Shown here piece by piece: positions 17,451 to 25,259 of a stretch of 51,347 nucleotides of DNA (position 1 is the stretch's first letter; every line of letters starts with the position of its first letter). The translations under genes and the position numbers were made by a program. A model generated the notes under the pieces. The model had not been told where the DNA came from. It was given only the letters and a program-made list of their open reading frames with translations, and ran no database searches. The stretch is taken from positions 1 to 51,347 of the forward strand of contig JAEURN010000010.1 in assembly GCA_016789105.1 (NCBI GenBank). Direction: 5' to 3'. This DNA comes from Armatimonadota bacterium (lineage in GTDB: Bacteria > Armatimonadota > Fimbriimonadia > Fimbriimonadales > Fimbriimonadaceae).

Positions 17451-17519
17451 GACCACTAAAGCCGGCCGCAATTTCGACCGATCTGGAGTATAACCCCCAA
17501 AAGGACGGCGTCCGTAAAT

Positions 17520-18029
17520 ATGATGGGAACCGCAGCCAAACCCGCCTCCGCCAAAAAGAAGGTCGTAGTCACGGGGTTCACTGTGTTCTTGTTGTTCGTG
17601 TTGGCCTTTGTTATTTTCCTCAGCCAGAACTTCACTTCGGTGGAAGTCAAGGGCCCCTCCATGGAGCCGACGTTCTTTGAAAAAGACCACGTGCTGGTCA
17701 GCAAGGCGTATTGGTTGGTTGGGGACATCAAGCGGGGCGACATCGTCGTCATCAAAAGCCAGGACAAAGCGGGCGAGTATTACATCAAGCGTGTGAACCG
17801 GTTGCCCGGCGAATCGGTGGACTTTTACAACCTTCCCCAGGATTACAGCCTGACCAACGGCGAATTCGTGGTTCCCGAAGGCCAATATTACGTGCTGGGA
17901 GACAACCGCCCGGTCAGTGAAGACAGCCGCGTTTGGGGGCCGGTCGATGCCGGCGAGATCATCGGCAAAGTGATTGTAATCAAGTTCGGGCTCCCGGGAT
18001 CCCAGCGCGCCAGTGCCAAATCCGAGTGA
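17520..18029 (+). CDS. lepB: Signal peptidase I
   Basis: Membrane serine protease that removes signal peptides from secreted proteins. 169 residues: a cytoplasmic basic N-terminus, one membrane helix at about 17-35, catalytic serine S47 in GPSMEP, general base K90 in YYIKRVNRLPGE, and the conserved GDNRPVSEDSR box. This is the short, single-anchor type found in many Gram-positive and related bacteria. An AAAGGACGG stretch before the ATG is a likely ribosome site. The window encodes many exported proteins that would be its clients. Its 3' end overlaps the NUDIX gene by 17 bases, suggesting co-transcription. Confidence 0.94.
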   Translation: MMGTAAKPASAKKKVVVTGFTVFLLFVLAFVIFLSQNFTSVEVKGPSMEPTFFEKDHVLVSKAYWLVGDIKRGDIVVIKSQDKAGEYYIKRVNRLPGESVDFYNLPQDYSLTNGEFVVPEGQYYVLGDNRPVSEDSRVWGPVDAGEIIGKVIVIKFGLPGSQRASAKSE

Positions 18030-18501
18030 TCCTGAATTCCCGACCGCCGTCCTCAGTGAAGGCCGGTTGGATTTCTTCCCGGTCCCATTCCAACCCCCTG
18101 CCCCTACTTTTGCCGTAGTCGTTTTTGCCTGGCAAGAAGAATCTGTCTTGCTGGCGGAGATCCCAGGGCGCGGATGGTGCGTCCCCAGCGGGCGGGTCGA
18201 AATCGGCGAAAGACCAGATCAAACGGCTATCCGCGAAACCTTTGAGGAAACCGGTGCCGTGATCGCCCCTCCCTCCCTGATCGGTTACAACCGATGGGAA
18301 TCCGTAGGTAGCGCGCTCAGGTGGGTTGCCGTTTTCGCGGCCCGGGTTGAATCGTTGGGCTCCATCCCAAAAGGATCAGAATCGGCCGGCAGAAGCCTTT
18401 GCCCGTTGGCGGGCTTGCCCAAAACCTATTACTTGTGGAACCCGCTGACTGAGGCGGTTTTCCGCTATTCGCTTTCCTGTTTGGCAGACCTCCCGCGTTA
18501 A
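18013..18501 (+). CDS. NUDIX hydrolase
   Basis: 162 residues from a GTG inside the end of lepB. The NUDIX box is complete (GRVEIGERPDQTAIRE followed by TFEETGAVI): Gx5Ex7REUXEExGU, which binds Mg2+ and cleaves nucleoside-diphosphate-linked substrates. It is preceded by the usual WCVPSG. Substrate cannot be predicted; the protein resembles small house-cleaning NUDIX enzymes. The start is uncertain because there is no clear ribosome site and coupling to lepB is assumed. Its 3' end overlaps the convergent DHDPS-like gene by four bases. Confidence 0.85.
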   Translation: MPNPSDPEFPTAVLSEGRLDFFPVPFQPPAPTFAVVVFAWQEESVLLAEIPGRGWCVPSGRVEIGERPDQTAIRETFEETGAVIAPPSLIGYNRWESVGSALRWVAVFAARVESLGSIPKGSESAGRSLCPLAGLPKTYYLWNPLTEAVFRYSLSCLADLPR

Positions 18502-19283
18502 ACCACTTGGAACAGCCGATCCACCGCCTCGCGACCCGTTGGGTTCAGCGGCATAAAGGGCCCTCTGAGCGGCCCGGTTTCCAGCCCGAGCTTCTCGGTT
18601 GCATACTTCCCGATCCTGGCCAGGCCGAAGTGGCGGACGATACCTTCGACCACAGGCTTGTAGGCCGACCACTTTTGGAGCAGGATTTGGGCATGATCCA
18701 TCCCGAACATGGCGACCGGGTGCACCATCCCGCTGGGAGTCCAACATTCCGAGCTACCGCCATGCGGGGTAACGGCGAGCCCATCCAGTCCGTGCGCAGC
18801 CAACGGCTCTGCCGATTTTGCCCCCGATGTTTCGACGGCATTGGCCGCTTCGTTGAGTTTGCCAGACGGATCGATGAAACCGACCGGCAAGTTGCCATGC
18901 CGGCGAACAACGTTGACAAAGTTCCTCGCCTCATCCAAACCGAGTTGGCCGAAAGGTGGAGGGCAAAGAATCGCCCCGGTGGCTCCGCAATCGGCGGCAT
19001 CTTGGCACAAGTCGATCGCAACGGCGGTCGTCTGGGCGGTCACGTTGACATAAACAGCCAACTTGCCGCAGTCGCGCATGACCCATTCGAGGAGTTTTTT
19101 GCGCTCGGCCAGCGAAAGGCTCCCAAATTCACCGGAGGGTGTAGCCACAGCCACGCCTTCGAAACCAGATTCCCTCATCAGGCGCATGAGCCGGGCCAGG
19201 CGGACCTCGCTAACCGCCGACCCGTCATCGGTGAACGGTGTCACGATCGGGGCGATGAGCCGGGGGATTTCCACGACCTTCAA
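18498..19283 (-). CDS. DHDPS/NAL-family protein lacking the Schiff-base lysine
   Basis: 261 residues, shorter than the usual 290-300. The N-terminal family pattern is clear: LIAPIVTPFTDDGSAV, then GFEGVAVATPSGEFGSLSLA, which corresponds to the GTTGE loop of dihydrodipicolinate synthase. The middle keeps the barrel layout (CGATGAILCPPPFG) but the YNVP motif is replaced by FIDPSG and the position of the catalytic lysine (usually GIKEASG) reads GLAVTPHGG. Without the lysine the class I aldolase mechanism is not possible, so another activity or a non-enzymatic role is likely. The start codon overlaps the end of the methyltransferase gene by four bases (ATGA), so the two are coupled. Confidence 0.78.
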   Translation of the reverse strand: MKVVEIPRLIAPIVTPFTDDGSAVSEVRLARLMRLMRESGFEGVAVATPSGEFGSLSLAERKKLLEWVMRDCGKLAVYVNVTAQTTAVAIDLCQDAADCGATGAILCPPPFGQLGLDEARNFVNVVRRHGNLPVGFIDPSGKLNEAANAVETSGAKSAEPLAAHGLDGLAVTPHGGSSECWTPSGMVHPVAMFGMDHAQILLQKWSAYKPVVEGIVRHFGLARIGKYATEKLGLETGPLRGPFMPLNPTGREAVDRLFQVV

Positions 19284-20065
19284 GACGTTGTCAGCGGGGA
19301 TTGAGAATCAACTAGGCGGGCAAAGAGTGTCATTTCCCACAGGTCGAATGTGGCAGGCGGGCCGGGCTGGGGGTTCAAATAGGTGCGCAGGCCGGCCAGT
19401 GAACCCCTCAATTCCTGCCTCAGTTCTGCCCGGATCGGTTCCGGCACTTCCATCCGGGCCATCCAATCCTCAAGCTCCAGCGTCTTTCGCGCCGTATCGA
19501 CCCACTCGATGCGGTAGCCGTTGCTTTCGATCATTGCCGACCATTCGGATACCGAAAGGTCATGGACGTGGCTGGGGTCGCGCTTGGCTTCGAACCGGTC
19601 AACGGCAACCGCCGTTTGGGGATCTTCCGGGCCGATTGTGTCCACGATCAAAAGCCATCCACCCGGTGACGTGACCCTTTGCGATTCGGCGACGAACGCC
19701 TCAACATCGGGAAAGTGGTGGGCCGCAAGGCGAGTTGCTACCCCGGCCATGGAGCCATTTTCAAAAGGGAGGCTATCGGCGGCGGCAAGGCACGTCTCGA
19801 TGTTGTCCAGTCCGCGTTTTTCCAATTCGCGGGATACGATTGCGAGCATCTCCGGCGTGATATCGACCGCAATGACTTTTTCGGCGACCCGGCTAAGCGC
19901 GTAGGCGGTGTGGCCGGCACCCGTCCCAACATCCAGAACGGTGCCGGGAGTTTTGCCGACCCGCTCGGCCAGGGCTAAGAGGGCGTCGGGTTTGGCGTGG
20001 GGTGCACTGGTGAGATACTTTTCGGCAACTGGAGCAAAACTTTGTCGGGGATCGCGCGGTTCCAT
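19280..20065 (-). CDS. Class I SAM-dependent methyltransferase
   Basis: 261 residues with the Rossmann methyltransferase motifs: motif I VLDVGTGAGHTAYAL (about residues 43-57), acidic motif II AVDITPEML, motif III-like AAADSLPFENGSM and post-motif GGWLLIVDTIGP. Closest in layout to the UbiE/COQ5-like small-molecule methyltransferases. Substrate unknown. It precedes and overlaps the DHDPS-like gene and follows the secreted CBM9-like gene by only four bases on the minus strand, so 21308 to 18498 may be one operon. Confidence 0.88.
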   Translation of the reverse strand: MEPRDPRQSFAPVAEKYLTSAPHAKPDALLALAERVGKTPGTVLDVGTGAGHTAYALSRVAEKVIAVDITPEMLAIVSRELEKRGLDNIETCLAAADSLPFENGSMAGVATRLAAHHFPDVEAFVAESQRVTSPGGWLLIVDTIGPEDPQTAVAVDRFEAKRDPSHVHDLSVSEWSAMIESNGYRIEWVDTARKTLELEDWMARMEVPEPIRAELRQELRGSLAGLRTYLNPQPGPPATFDLWEMTLFARLVDSQSPLTTS

Positions 20066-20069
20066 TCCG

Positions 20070-21308
20070 TCATTTGATCATGACGTAAACGACTTTCTGG
20101 ATCTCGAGATCCCCGACTTTTGCGGTCAATTCCACCGGAAACGTGCCGGTCGCCCCGCCCGGGATCGAATATTCGACGCTGACTTTGGCCGTTCCCCGGG
20201 GATAGTAGATCAGGAAATCTTCTTGTTGGCCCCGCCGGCCCGACCACGAGTCAGGCAGCTTCATGGTGAACCGGCCGTTAATCTTCCCTTCCCCCTGGCT
20301 CTTGATGGTCACTACTCCTTTGACCACTTGCGGGTTTTCGGAAAACCGAACCGTTGTTGGAAGCCCGAAATCGAAATCGACGAGGTCAGCAATGCGGAAA
20401 CTAGACCGGATTTGGGCGATCCGCCCGTCGGCGGCGAGCACGGTCGCCCGCAGGACGCGGTAACCCCCGACGGCCGACTCCTTGATCTGGCTGGAATAGG
20501 CGACTGTCGCCCGGTTCTTGCGGTCGAGGGCCGGGAACGGCACCGTGACTTGGTTGATTGCATCCCGGGCGTATCCCTCCCCGACGACATCGACCGATTG
20601 GATGGCCGGGGCATCGGGATCCAGTTCGAAATCAAAGTTGAATTTGAGGGGATCGAGCCTGGCCACGGCCCGGTTCCGGATCCCTGGATGCCAGACGACG
20701 CCGCTGAACAGGTTGCGGCTTTTGTCGAACCTCATCCTCAAAAAGGCCAGGTTGCGGGGCAGGTAGGCGGGGCCGGTGTCCGTGCCCTCTGGGACGATGT
20801 CGATCCTTAGCCCGACCCGGGAATCTTCTTTGACTTCTTTGCTGAGCCCAGCGGCAAGGAACGACGCTTCCATATTCCAGTAGGCGGTTGAATTTTTTGC
20901 CGCCACTTGGACTGAGTTGGGCAAAAGCCGCGGAACCACCCAAACTGGCCCCGACCGGTCGGTCGCATCCAACTGCCGGACCTCCACCCGGGGGGAATCG
21001 CCAACCATGGTGATCCTGATCTCCAGGTTATCGTCGCCGACAAGCCAGCCGTCGCCATTGGCGTCCAAAGAAACCACGACTTCTTGGCCCGGTTTGGGCT
21101 TGGCGCCCAAATGCAACTTGCCCGGCTCCCATTGGAAGAATGTGGGGCCGTTCGGCGTGTCAGCAAACTGATCCCACTCCTGATCCGTGACGACGCCATC
21201 CCGAATGGGGGAGATCGCCAGCCGCAAGGGATCGACCCCCGGTTGGGGCTTGAGCAGGAATTGATCTTGCCCAGCAATCAAAAAGGCGCTGACGAGGGTT
21301 GGCGTCAC
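20070..21308 (-). CDS. Exported protein with CBM9-like N-terminal domain
   Basis: 412 residues from a GTG start. The N-terminus (MTPTLVSAFLIAGQ) may be a short signal. Residues about 28-200 resemble carbohydrate-binding family 9 domains: IRDGVVTDQEWDQFADTP, then VVVSLDANGDGWLVGDDNLEIRI. Residues about 200-412 are beta-rich, ending in an immunoglobulin-like domain (VEYSIPGGATGTFPVELTAKV). No catalytic motif is visible. A second CBM9-like gene starts at 50442. Likely a cell-surface or periplasmic polysaccharide-related protein; this is inference from the fold only. Confidence 0.68.
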   Translation of the reverse strand: MTPTLVSAFLIAGQDQFLLKPQPGVDPLRLAISPIRDGVVTDQEWDQFADTPNGPTFFQWEPGKLHLGAKPKPGQEVVVSLDANGDGWLVGDDNLEIRITMVGDSPRVEVRQLDATDRSGPVWVVPRLLPNSVQVAAKNSTAYWNMEASFLAAGLSKEVKEDSRVGLRIDIVPEGTDTGPAYLPRNLAFLRMRFDKSRNLFSGVVWHPGIRNRAVARLDPLKFNFDFELDPDAPAIQSVDVVGEGYARDAINQVTVPFPALDRKNRATVAYSSQIKESAVGGYRVLRATVLAADGRIAQIRSSFRIADLVDFDFGLPTTVRFSENPQVVKGVVTIKSQGEGKINGRFTMKLPDSWSGRRGQQEDFLIYYPRGTAKVSVEYSIPGGATGTFPVELTAKVGDLEIQKVVYVMIK

Positions 21309-21389
21309 GGTAAAGATTCAGACTAGCCAGGTTCCCTAAACGATTCAAGCCCGGACGCGTGGCGGGCCCGGATTCCTATAAGGGCAAGG

Positions 21390-21395
21390 TATAAT
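21390..21395 (+). promoter_or_regulatory. -10 element of the tRNA-Trp promoter
   Basis: A consensus TATAAT lies 11 bases before the first tRNA base, which puts the start of transcription about five bases before the mature 5' end. The region where a -35 box should be (about 21367-21372) has no good match. Confidence 0.6.
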
Positions 21396-21406
21396 CCTTT
21401 CGGCGC

Positions 21407-21482
21407 AGGGGTATAGCTCAGCTGGTAGAGCGAAGGTCTCCAAAACCTTAGGTCGCGGGTTCGAATCCTGTTGCCCCTGCCA
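21407..21482 (+). tRNA. trnW: tRNA-Trp (anticodon CCA)
   Basis: A complete 76-base cloverleaf: acceptor AGGGGTA paired with TGCCCCT, D-arm GCTC/GAGC, anticodon stem AAGGT/ACCTT with loop CTCCAAA (anticodon CCA at 34-36), T-arm GCGGG/CCTGT with loop TTCGAAT, discriminator G73 as expected for tryptophan, and encoded CCA at 21480-21482. A terminator hairpin starts two bases later, so it is transcribed alone. Confidence 0.97.
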
Positions 21483-21483
21483 T

Positions 21484-21525
21484 AAAACAAAACCCCGCAA
21501 CCCATGGTCTGCGGGGTTTTGTTTT
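21484..21525. terminator. Bidirectional terminator between tRNA-Trp and the PEP-CTERM gene
   Basis: A perfect 16-bp inverted repeat: AAAACAAAACCCCGCA at 21484-21499 and its complement at 21510-21525. The GC core is flanked by A-runs and T-runs on both sides, so it can stop the tRNA transcript on the plus strand and the PEP-CTERM transcript on the minus strand. Confidence 0.92.
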
Positions 21526-21545
21526 CCGTACGAAAGCGGTCGTCC

Positions 21546-22244
21546 TCAGCGTTTTCTGCGGAGGAGGCCCAGGCCCGCTAGGGCACAAACGGCCATCGTT
21601 GCCGGTTCGGGCACCGGGTTGAAGGCCACATGGTCGAACATGAGGCCGTCGCTAAATGTCCCGTTGCTCCCATTGGCAACCGTCACCGAATTGATTTGGT
21701 CGCCCCCAAAGGCATCGATCCTCACATAGCCTTGGCGCTGGCCGTTGACCGACCAACCAGCCAAGACGTCGAGCAATCCGACCGGGTTCCCATTGATCAA
21801 AACCGTCGTTTGCAGATCCATTTGCTGGACGCTGAAACCAACGCTGGAAGCGCCACCGGCAAAGGTGAAGGTCGTGAAGCCCCAGCTGCCTGTCTCACTG
21901 TAGGGGAACTCACGGTTGGTGCGCGTGTTGATCAGCCCGTTGCTGCCGTCCCACGCTCCGCCGCCGCCGAATTGGAATGCGGTTCCAAAAGTGCTGTCGG
22001 TGAACGGGTTAAACGTGTTGGGAATCGTCGAGCTTGGCCCATAGCCGCCATTCGGCGAGGCGATGGTCACCTGCAAGCCGCTGACGAGGTTGACATCTTC
22101 AAAATCCTCGACCGTGTAGCCAGAAACCCCGAGGGTCGCATCGGATGCGCCCCATTGCGATGGGCCAAAGCCCGTGAAATTGAATCCGGCATGGGCGCAC
22201 GCCGAAAGGGCTGCGACTCCTGCGCAAACGAGTGTTGTTTTCAT
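21546..22244 (-). CDS. PEP-CTERM sorting domain protein
   Basis: 232 residues. Signal peptide MKTTLVCAGVAALSACAHAG; the body is Gly/Ser/Thr/Asn-rich beta-structure with motifs such as FEDVNLVSGLQVTIAS and SSVGFSVQQMDL; the C-terminus VPEPATMAVCALAGLGLLRR plus KR is a textbook PEP-CTERM signal (motif, hydrophobic helix, basic tail) for an exosortase. The ATG at 22244 has a strong GGAGGAGA ribosome site. No exosortase gene is in this window. It is divergent from the SARP-like regulator, and a direct repeat suited to that regulator lies over its predicted promoter. Such proteins are usually surface-anchored and linked to exopolysaccharide; the specific role is unknown. Confidence 0.9.
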   Translation of the reverse strand: MKTTLVCAGVAALSACAHAGFNFTGFGPSQWGASDATLGVSGYTVEDFEDVNLVSGLQVTIASPNGGYGPSSTIPNTFNPFTDSTFGTAFQFGGGGAWDGSNGLINTRTNREFPYSETGSWGFTTFTFAGGASSVGFSVQQMDLQTTVLINGNPVGLLDVLAGWSVNGQRQGYVRIDAFGGDQINSVTVANGSNGTFSDGLMFDHVAFNPVPEPATMAVCALAGLGLLRRKR

Positions 22245-22290
22245 TGTCTCCTCCAAATGCCGCCAAGATTTTTTGGCTGCACAGACCCTT

Positions 22291-22325
22291 ATTATGTTGG
22301 CAAAAACCGTTACAATACCGTTACA
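22291..22325 (-). promoter_or_regulatory. Tandem 9-bp direct repeat and -10 box upstream of the PEP-CTERM gene
   Basis: On the minus strand TGTAACGGT occurs twice (22325-22317 and 22314-22306), 11 bases from start to start, that is one helical turn. Nine bases after the second copy comes CATAAT (22296-22291), a good -10 hexamer, giving a start about 40 bases before the PEP-CTERM ATG. Tandem repeats with 11-bp period ending about 8 bp from the -10 box are the known operator design of SARP-type activators, and the gene on the other side encodes a SARP-like regulator. Confidence 0.6.
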
Positions 22326-22367
22326 CGTCTGCGACACCGACAACTTTTGGGGAGGGCATCCGGCGCA

Positions 22368-23681
22368 TTGGTAGGAAGAGTCGATCTGAGCAACGGTTTC
22401 GAGGTCTACTTGGATGGCAGGTTGGTGGCAAATCCATACCCCACCAAGGCAACCGCGGAACTTCTGCTCATCCTTGCCGCGTCGGCGCCTAGGCCGGTGC
22501 ACCGCGCCAACCTGGCGGCGAGAGTCTATCCGTCGCTCGACCAAGGCCGTTCGGCCAATGCCCTGCGGCAAACCCTTTTCCGGTTGCGGAAGTGGCTGGG
22601 TGCGGACCTCGTTATTGCCCGCAAAGGCTTGATCGGTCTAGCCGGCGAGTGGCACGTGGAACCAGCGGTTGCGGAGCCATCCACCGTAGGTGCTGCTGAA
22701 ATGGAACCGCCCCCCGGCAGGGTTGGTTTCAGCCCGGCCCCTCCGGGTTTAGCCAACCCGTCCGCCCTTTACCAGTTGGTGATGTCTCTTGCCGCGGAAG
22801 ATGCCGATGTTGCCCGGGAGATTTTGGTTTCGGCATCCACCGTCTTGGAATCTTGCCGCTTTACGCAAGTCCAAGAAATGTTCCGGGCCTGCAAACCCGT
22901 CCGCTCCACATGCCCCCGTGCTAGCGAGTATTACGTCCTCAGGTCTCAACAGAACATCCGGTCTTGCCAATTGGCCAATGGAGTTAAGGATGCGGAAACC
23001 GCCTACCGGATCGCACGGCACAACAATCGCCGAACCCTGTTGGCCCAATGCCTTTCGAATTGCTTATTTGCGTGCCTCGAGGCGGCAAGGATGGAGGAAT
23101 CCACCTTTTGGCTTCAACGGCTCCATGACTTTCAGTCCGTTACATCGACCCGGTTGCTGACCATCAACGCCGAATTCGCTTACCACTGGAACTCCGGAAA
23201 CATCGAGCAAGCGGTTGAGGCGATGGTCCGGGGCGTCGCCCAAATGCACACGGCGACCCGCCGGTCACAATTGCACTTTTTTTCCAACGCCTCGGTCTTC
23301 TGTGCCGAAATCGGCGATCCTGGGCAAGCAATCCAATTCCTCGATTCGGCGAAGAGGCTCGTGATGCCCACGCTCGACGTCCTCTACTCCCTAACCATCC
23401 TCTTCGCCGAATCGGAAATCGCCCTTGCTCGGGGTGATATGGGAACCGCCTTAGAGACTTGCTCCAAAGCCCTGGATCTTGCCGACGAGTTGGAGTTTCC
23501 CGCCACGCGGCTGTACGTCCTCTCCCAACTAGCGCGGGTGCATTCGCGGTTGGGGAATGCGGAAAAGGCGGCACAGGCGTGGCGTGAAAAAGAGCAAATG
23601 CGGAAACGGTCGGGAGGTGGATTGACTCCACGTCTTGAGGGACAAAAAGCAGCCGCCTTGGGAAGGGCCCGGTTAGCGTGA
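22368..23681 (+). CDS. SARP/BTAD-like transcriptional regulator with helical repeats
   Basis: 437 residues from a TTG start preceded by GGGGAGGG (22349-22356). Residues about 1-100 are an OmpR-type winged-helix domain as in SARP activators: LSNGFEVYLDG, then PTKATAELLLILAAS, then NALRQTLFRLRKWLGADLV. A proline-rich linker (about 105-130) leads to a helical region with TPR-like repeats (about 135-420: NWP-type ANGVKDAETAYRIARHNNRR, EQAVEAMVRGVAQMH, GQAIQFLDSAKRL, GTALETCSKALDLADELEF, EKAAQAWREKEQ). The frame is open far upstream, but that part is antisense to the PEP-CTERM gene and is rejected. It likely activates the divergent PEP-CTERM gene, itself, or both. The 3' end overlaps ispH by nine bases (convergent). 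Confidence 0.78.
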   Translation: MVGRVDLSNGFEVYLDGRLVANPYPTKATAELLLILAASAPRPVHRANLAARVYPSLDQGRSANALRQTLFRLRKWLGADLVIARKGLIGLAGEWHVEPAVAEPSTVGAAEMEPPPGRVGFSPAPPGLANPSALYQLVMSLAAEDADVAREILVSASTVLESCRFTQVQEMFRACKPVRSTCPRASEYYVLRSQQNIRSCQLANGVKDAETAYRIARHNNRRTLLAQCLSNCLFACLEAARMEESTFWLQRLHDFQSVTSTRLLTINAEFAYHWNSGNIEQAVEAMVRGVAQMHTATRRSQLHFFSNASVFCAEIGDPGQAIQFLDSAKRLVMPTLDVLYSLTILFAESEIALARGDMGTALETCSKALDLADELEFPATRLYVLSQLARVHSRLGNAEKAAQAWREKEQMRKRSGGGLTPRLEGQKAAALGRARLA

Positions 23682-24623
23682 TTGCGCCAATTGCACCAGG
23701 TTCCGCGACGGGATGAACTCGATGTCTTCTTTGACCGTTTCCAAGACCTTGACGGGCGTGCCAGGCGACCATTCCAGCAACCGACCAATGACAGCCTCGA
23801 CGAGTTCATCAGGGGTTGAAGCCCCGCTTGTGACGCCAATGGTGCGGTAATTGTCGATGACCGGGCGTTCAAGTTCGTCCGGTGACATCAAGAGCACAGA
23901 TTCGGCCCCATACCCCCGGGCAACCTCGGCAAGGCGGTTGCTGTTGGAACTCTGGGTGCTGCCGACGACGATGATGAACTCGCAGACCTTGGCCATTTCC
24001 TTCACCGCCCCTTGCCGGTTTGTTGTGGCATAGCAGATGTCTTCCTTTTTTGGCCGTTCCAAGTGGGGGAACCGGCGTTCCAAGACTTGGGTGATGGATT
24101 CGACTTCGTCGACGCTGAGAGTTGTTTGGGTGACGAGGGCCAGCCGTTCGTGGTCTGGGAGTTCGACGGTTTCGGCCTCCTCCGGGGTTTCGACCAGGAT
24201 CATCCTGCCGGGGGCCTCGCCCATGGTCCCTTCGGCTTCAACGTGCCCCCGGTGGCCGACATAGACCATCAAGTAGCCTTTGGAATCAAACCTCTTGGCT
24301 TCGTTGTGGACTTTGGTCACCAAGGGGCAGGTGGCATCGATCACGTTCAACCCCCGGGAGGCGGCATCTTGCCTGACTTGCGGCGAAACCCCGTGCGCGC
24401 TAAAGACCACCGTGGCCCCTTCGGGCACTTCGTGGACATCTTCGACAAAAACGACGCCCTGGGATTCAAAGCTTTTCACAACGTGCTCGTTGTGAACGAT
24501 GGCATGCCGGACATAAAGCGGCGCCCCATGGATTTTGAGGGCCAGGTTGACGACCTCGATGGCATAGGCGACCCCGGCGCAGAACCCCCTTGGTGCGGCC
24601 AATGTGATGGAATCCAATGCCAT
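23673..24623 (-). CDS. ispH: 4-hydroxy-3-methylbut-2-enyl diphosphate reductase
   Basis: Last enzyme of the MEP isoprenoid pathway, converting HMBPP to IPP and DMAPP with an Fe-S cluster. 316 residues with the three cluster cysteines in their conserved settings: C15 in RGFCAGV, C99 in DATCPLV and C197 in DICYATTNRQ; the conserved AHG (about 76-78) and TQTTLS segments and SSNSNRL are also present. A GAGGAGG ribosome site precedes the ATG at 24623. The preceding pathway step, IspG, is encoded at 46444 in this window. It is divergent from the EamA-like gene with a 61-base gap. Confidence 0.97.
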   Translation of the reverse strand: MALDSITLAAPRGFCAGVAYAIEVVNLALKIHGAPLYVRHAIVHNEHVVKSFESQGVVFVEDVHEVPEGATVVFSAHGVSPQVRQDAASRGLNVIDATCPLVTKVHNEAKRFDSKGYLMVYVGHRGHVEAEGTMGEAPGRMILVETPEEAETVELPDHERLALVTQTTLSVDEVESITQVLERRFPHLERPKKEDICYATTNRQGAVKEMAKVCEFIIVVGSTQSSNSNRLAEVARGYGAESVLLMSPDELERPVIDNYRTIGVTSGASTPDELVEAVIGRLLEWSPGTPVKVLETVKEDIEFIPSRNLVQLAQSR

Positions 24624-24684
24624 TTCCTCCTCATTATCCTACGGGAGTTGGCCCGCCGGTTCGGCAATGGTCATACTTCCTGAC

Positions 24685-25098
24685 ATGGATTACCGTGGGT
24701 GGGCCCTGCTTTCCGCCTTTTTCGCCGGGCTGACGGCTGTGTTGGCCAAGCGCGGCGTGGATGGTGTCCCGGCAAACACGGCCTTGCTGGTCCGGGTCGC
24801 CTTCGTCTTGGTCTTCAGCTTTGTTTTGGCGGCCGCGGCAAAGGAAGCCGACCTTTCCCAGCTGACCAAGGAAAACTGGCTTTTCCTCGCGTTTTCTGCC
24901 GTGGCCACGTTTCTGAGTTGGCTTTGTTATTTCCGGGCTCTGCAAACGGGCGAGGTGAGCAAGGTCGCGCCGATTGACAAACTCAGCTTTGTGGTGGCCA
25001 TGGTTCTGGGTCTGGTTGTGTTAAAGGAAAAGTTCGATCTGAAGGTGGCAGGCGGGGCGGCATTGATTGTGGCCGGCGTCCTCGTGACGCTTGCTTAA
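24685..25098 (+). CDS. Small EamA-like (DMT superfamily) membrane protein
   Basis: 137 residues with about four to five hydrophobic helices: ALLSAFFAGLTAVLAKRGV, ALLVRVAFVLVFSFVLAAA, FLAFSAVATFLSWLCYFRAL, LSFVVAMVLGLVVL and AGGAALIVAGVLVTLA. It is a single EamA half, as in the family of short predicted transporters that should work as dimers. The ATG at 24685 gives the family-like start MDYRGWALLSAFFAG; an ATG at 24667 would add six residues. Substrate unknown. The 161-base AT-rich gap that follows holds the promoter of pseudopilin 2; TTGGTC at 25206-25211 and TTAATG at 25229-25234 with 17 bases between are a possible but weak pair. Confidence 0.85.
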   Translation: MDYRGWALLSAFFAGLTAVLAKRGVDGVPANTALLVRVAFVLVFSFVLAAAAKEADLSQLTKENWLFLAFSAVATFLSWLCYFRALQTGEVSKVAPIDKLSFVVAMVLGLVVLKEKFDLKVAGGAALIVAGVLVTLA

Positions 25099-25259
25099 GC
25101 AGGATTTTGACAATTATACTCATATATTACCAATTCCTTATGAGTTAACCATCACAAATTTATACATTATTTATATAGATAACAAAAAGTCCTAATCTAT
25201 CACGATTGGTCACAGTGTTAATACTCTCTTAATGAATTTCTCGATAAATCGTTGCTGTC

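Noticed and set aside
17451-17885. In-frame upstream extension of the DUF4446 gene
   Set aside because: It runs antisense through lepB; the DUF4446 family starts at the ATG at 17450 with the membrane helix.
21630-22367. In-frame upstream extension of the SARP-like regulator by 246 codons
   Set aside because: It is antisense to the PEP-CTERM gene, and family homology begins at the TTG at 22368 with a ribosome site before it.
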